A DNA stretch of 64,000 bases, taken from the NCBI GenBank assembly GCA_036276115.1, contig DATBEM010000223.1:41963-105962 (forward strand), written 5' to 3'. Positions 63,126 to 64,000 of the stretch are shown one piece after another. Position 1 is the first letter of the stretch; the number at the start of each line of letters is the position of its first letter. The notes below the pieces were generated by a model, which worked only from the letters and a program-made list of their open reading frames with translations, ran no database searches and was not told where the DNA came from. Source of the DNA: Trebonia sp036276115. GTDB taxonomy: Bacteria; Actinomycetota; Actinomycetes; Streptosporangiales; Streptosporangiaceae. The position numbers and the translations under genes are program-made.

Positions 63126-64000
63126 ATGCGAGACCGGGCAATCCTGGTGGCGAGGGTCAGCGACACGGGCCAGGACGAGGAAAACCAGATTCCGGACATG
63201 GGGGCGTGGTCGGCCGGCCATGATTACGTGATGGCCGGCCCGGTTGTCCGGATTCACGGGAAGTCGGCTTTTCACGGGAAGCACCTGGAGCAGCTTTACC
63301 GGGAAGCCGTCGAGCTCGTGCGGGCGGATGTCGCTGACGTTATCGTCATGTGGGCGATGGACCGTGGCACTCGGCAGGGGCCTGATGCGGCGTTCCGGCT
63401 GCGGCTTGACGTCAAGGACGCTGGCGGGCGGCTGGAATTCACCGAGGAGCCGGAGCTCAATGGCGATAGCCTTGACGCGCAGGAGGCATGGGGCAAGTAC
63501 TCGGCGGAAGCGCGCCGTGAGTCGGAGAAGCGAATCCGGCGCGTCGAGACGGGAAATCACCGTGCCGTCGCCAACGGGGCGGCGCTCCGCAAGCCAAAGT
63601 ACGGCTGGGAGATCACCGGGCCGAAGCGCCGCAAGGAATGGGCCGTGAACGCCGCTAAGGCTGCCATCGCGCGGGAGATGTTCACGCGGGCCATTGACGG
63701 GGAAACGCTCGGTGCCATAGCCATCTGGGCCAGCGGCGCCGATGGCGGGAAATGGGACGCGTCCCGGGTCCGCAAGATCATCGCGGACCCCGCGTACATG
63801 GGGAAGGCGCGGACGACGGTGAGCGGGGAGCCGTACACCTACGATTGCCCGCCCATTGTCGATGCGGAAACGTGGCAGCGCGCCAACGCGGCGCTCAAGG
63901 AGCCGAAAAGGTACGTCCGCGTCCCGGTCTCCCCGTATGCCGGCGTGATCCTGTGCGGGAAATGCGGGGCGGTCCGGCGGCGGACCTCGGGCGGCGGCTC
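63126..64000 (+). CDS. Large serine recombinase (3' end outside window)
   Basis: The resolvase catalytic domain begins at RDRAILVARVSDTGQDEENQ with nucleophile Ser12 and continues with VIVMWAMDRGTRQGPDAAFR and ESEKRIRRVETGNHRAVANG. A recombinase domain follows (KYGWEITGPKRRKEWAVNAA, VRKIIADPAYMGKARTTVSG), then the beginning of a zinc ribbon (VILCGKCGAVRRRTS). This is the layout of phage/ICE-type large serine integrases. The frame is open to the window edge at 291 codons. Codon use is less extremely GC-rich than the chromosomal genes (more AAG/GAA/GAT), consistent with transfer. Its element should extend to the right. Confidence 0.93.
   Translation, partial: MRDRAILVARVSDTGQDEENQIPDMGAWSAGHDYVMAGPVVRIHGKSAFHGKHLEQLYREAVELVRADVADVIVMWAMDRGTRQGPDAAFRLRLDVKDAGGRLEFTEEPELNGDSLDAQEAWGKYSAEARRESEKRIRRVETGNHRAVANGAALRKPKYGWEITGPKRRKEWAVNAAKAAIAREMFTRAIDGETLGAIAIWASGADGGKWDASRVRKIIADPAYMGKARTTVSGEPYTYDCPPIVDAETWQRANAALKEPKRYVRVPVSPYAGVILCGKCGAVRRRTSGGG

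Overview
The window is a very GC-rich chromosomal segment of an actinobacterium. The evidence is pervasive GC-rich third codon positions, a mycothiol-type PIG-L amidase, large LuxR-type STAND regulators, stand-alone LigC/LigD-polymerase genes, a class I PPK2, many GTG/TTG starts and an encapsulin/DyP pair. The sequence alone does not settle order or genus. Nearly all of it is ordinary metabolic chromosome. The right edge (from about 62.2 kb) looks like the left end of an integrated element led by a large serine recombinase that runs off the window.

Layout. 0-4.6 kb: two tandem paralogous LuxR-type ATPase regulators (the first cut by the window edge), followed by a relic of a flavin reductase gene. 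4.8-9.1 kb: proline iminopeptidase, HPPD (tyrosine catabolism) divergent from an Lrp/AsnC regulator with a palindromic operator, a DHFR/RibD-like reductase, and an Fpg/Nei glycosylase with an altered zinc finger. 9.3-10.8 kb: TetR regulator divergent from an SDR gene that appears frameshifted. 11.1-14.0 kb: cytochrome bd oxidase (cydAB) with an unusual CydB tail. 14.4-16.3 kb: DyP peroxidase and encapsulin, translationally coupled, convergent with cydAB. 16.4-21.2 kb: fumarase, a flavin disulfide reductase-like protein, an SDR and PPK2.

21.4-32.2 kb: a heptad-repeat protein, malQ, a pgi-gnd-zwf operon (glucose-6-phosphate node), a lipid kinase, a flotillin-like SPFH protein, a mycothiol conjugate amidase-like protein and a conserved hypothetical. 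32.3-38.4 kb: dapF, a Nudix-fold protein lacking its catalytic glutamates, a cluster of DnaA-box-like sites, a DUF4282-type membrane protein, an SDR, and a LigC/LigD-polymerase pair. 38.4-43.4 kb: complete urease operon ureABCFGD (no ureE). 43.4-47.9 kb: SMP-30-type lactonase, glpK divergent from glpD. 47.9-55.0 kb: a PTH2-like protein, an NB-ARC/TPR STAND protein behind an AT-rich leader, a GMC oxidoreductase, a nucleotidyltransferase-like protein and a metallophosphoesterase.

55.1-62.1 kb: an APC-type permease whose ribosome binding site lies in a perfect hairpin, a methyltransferase, a conserved hypothetical, pobA divergent from an IclR regulator (4-hydroxybenzoate catabolism), and upp. 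62.2-64.0 kb: an ArsR-type regulator lacking its normal N-terminal half, a palindrome related to two other intergenic elements in the window, and the serine recombinase.

Several themes recur: short in-phase tandem repeats in and between genes, dyad-symmetric elements between convergent genes, and three genes (SDR at 10.0 kb, cydA, the flotillin-like gene) whose 3' ends look frameshifted. No tRNA, rRNA or CRISPR array was seen.
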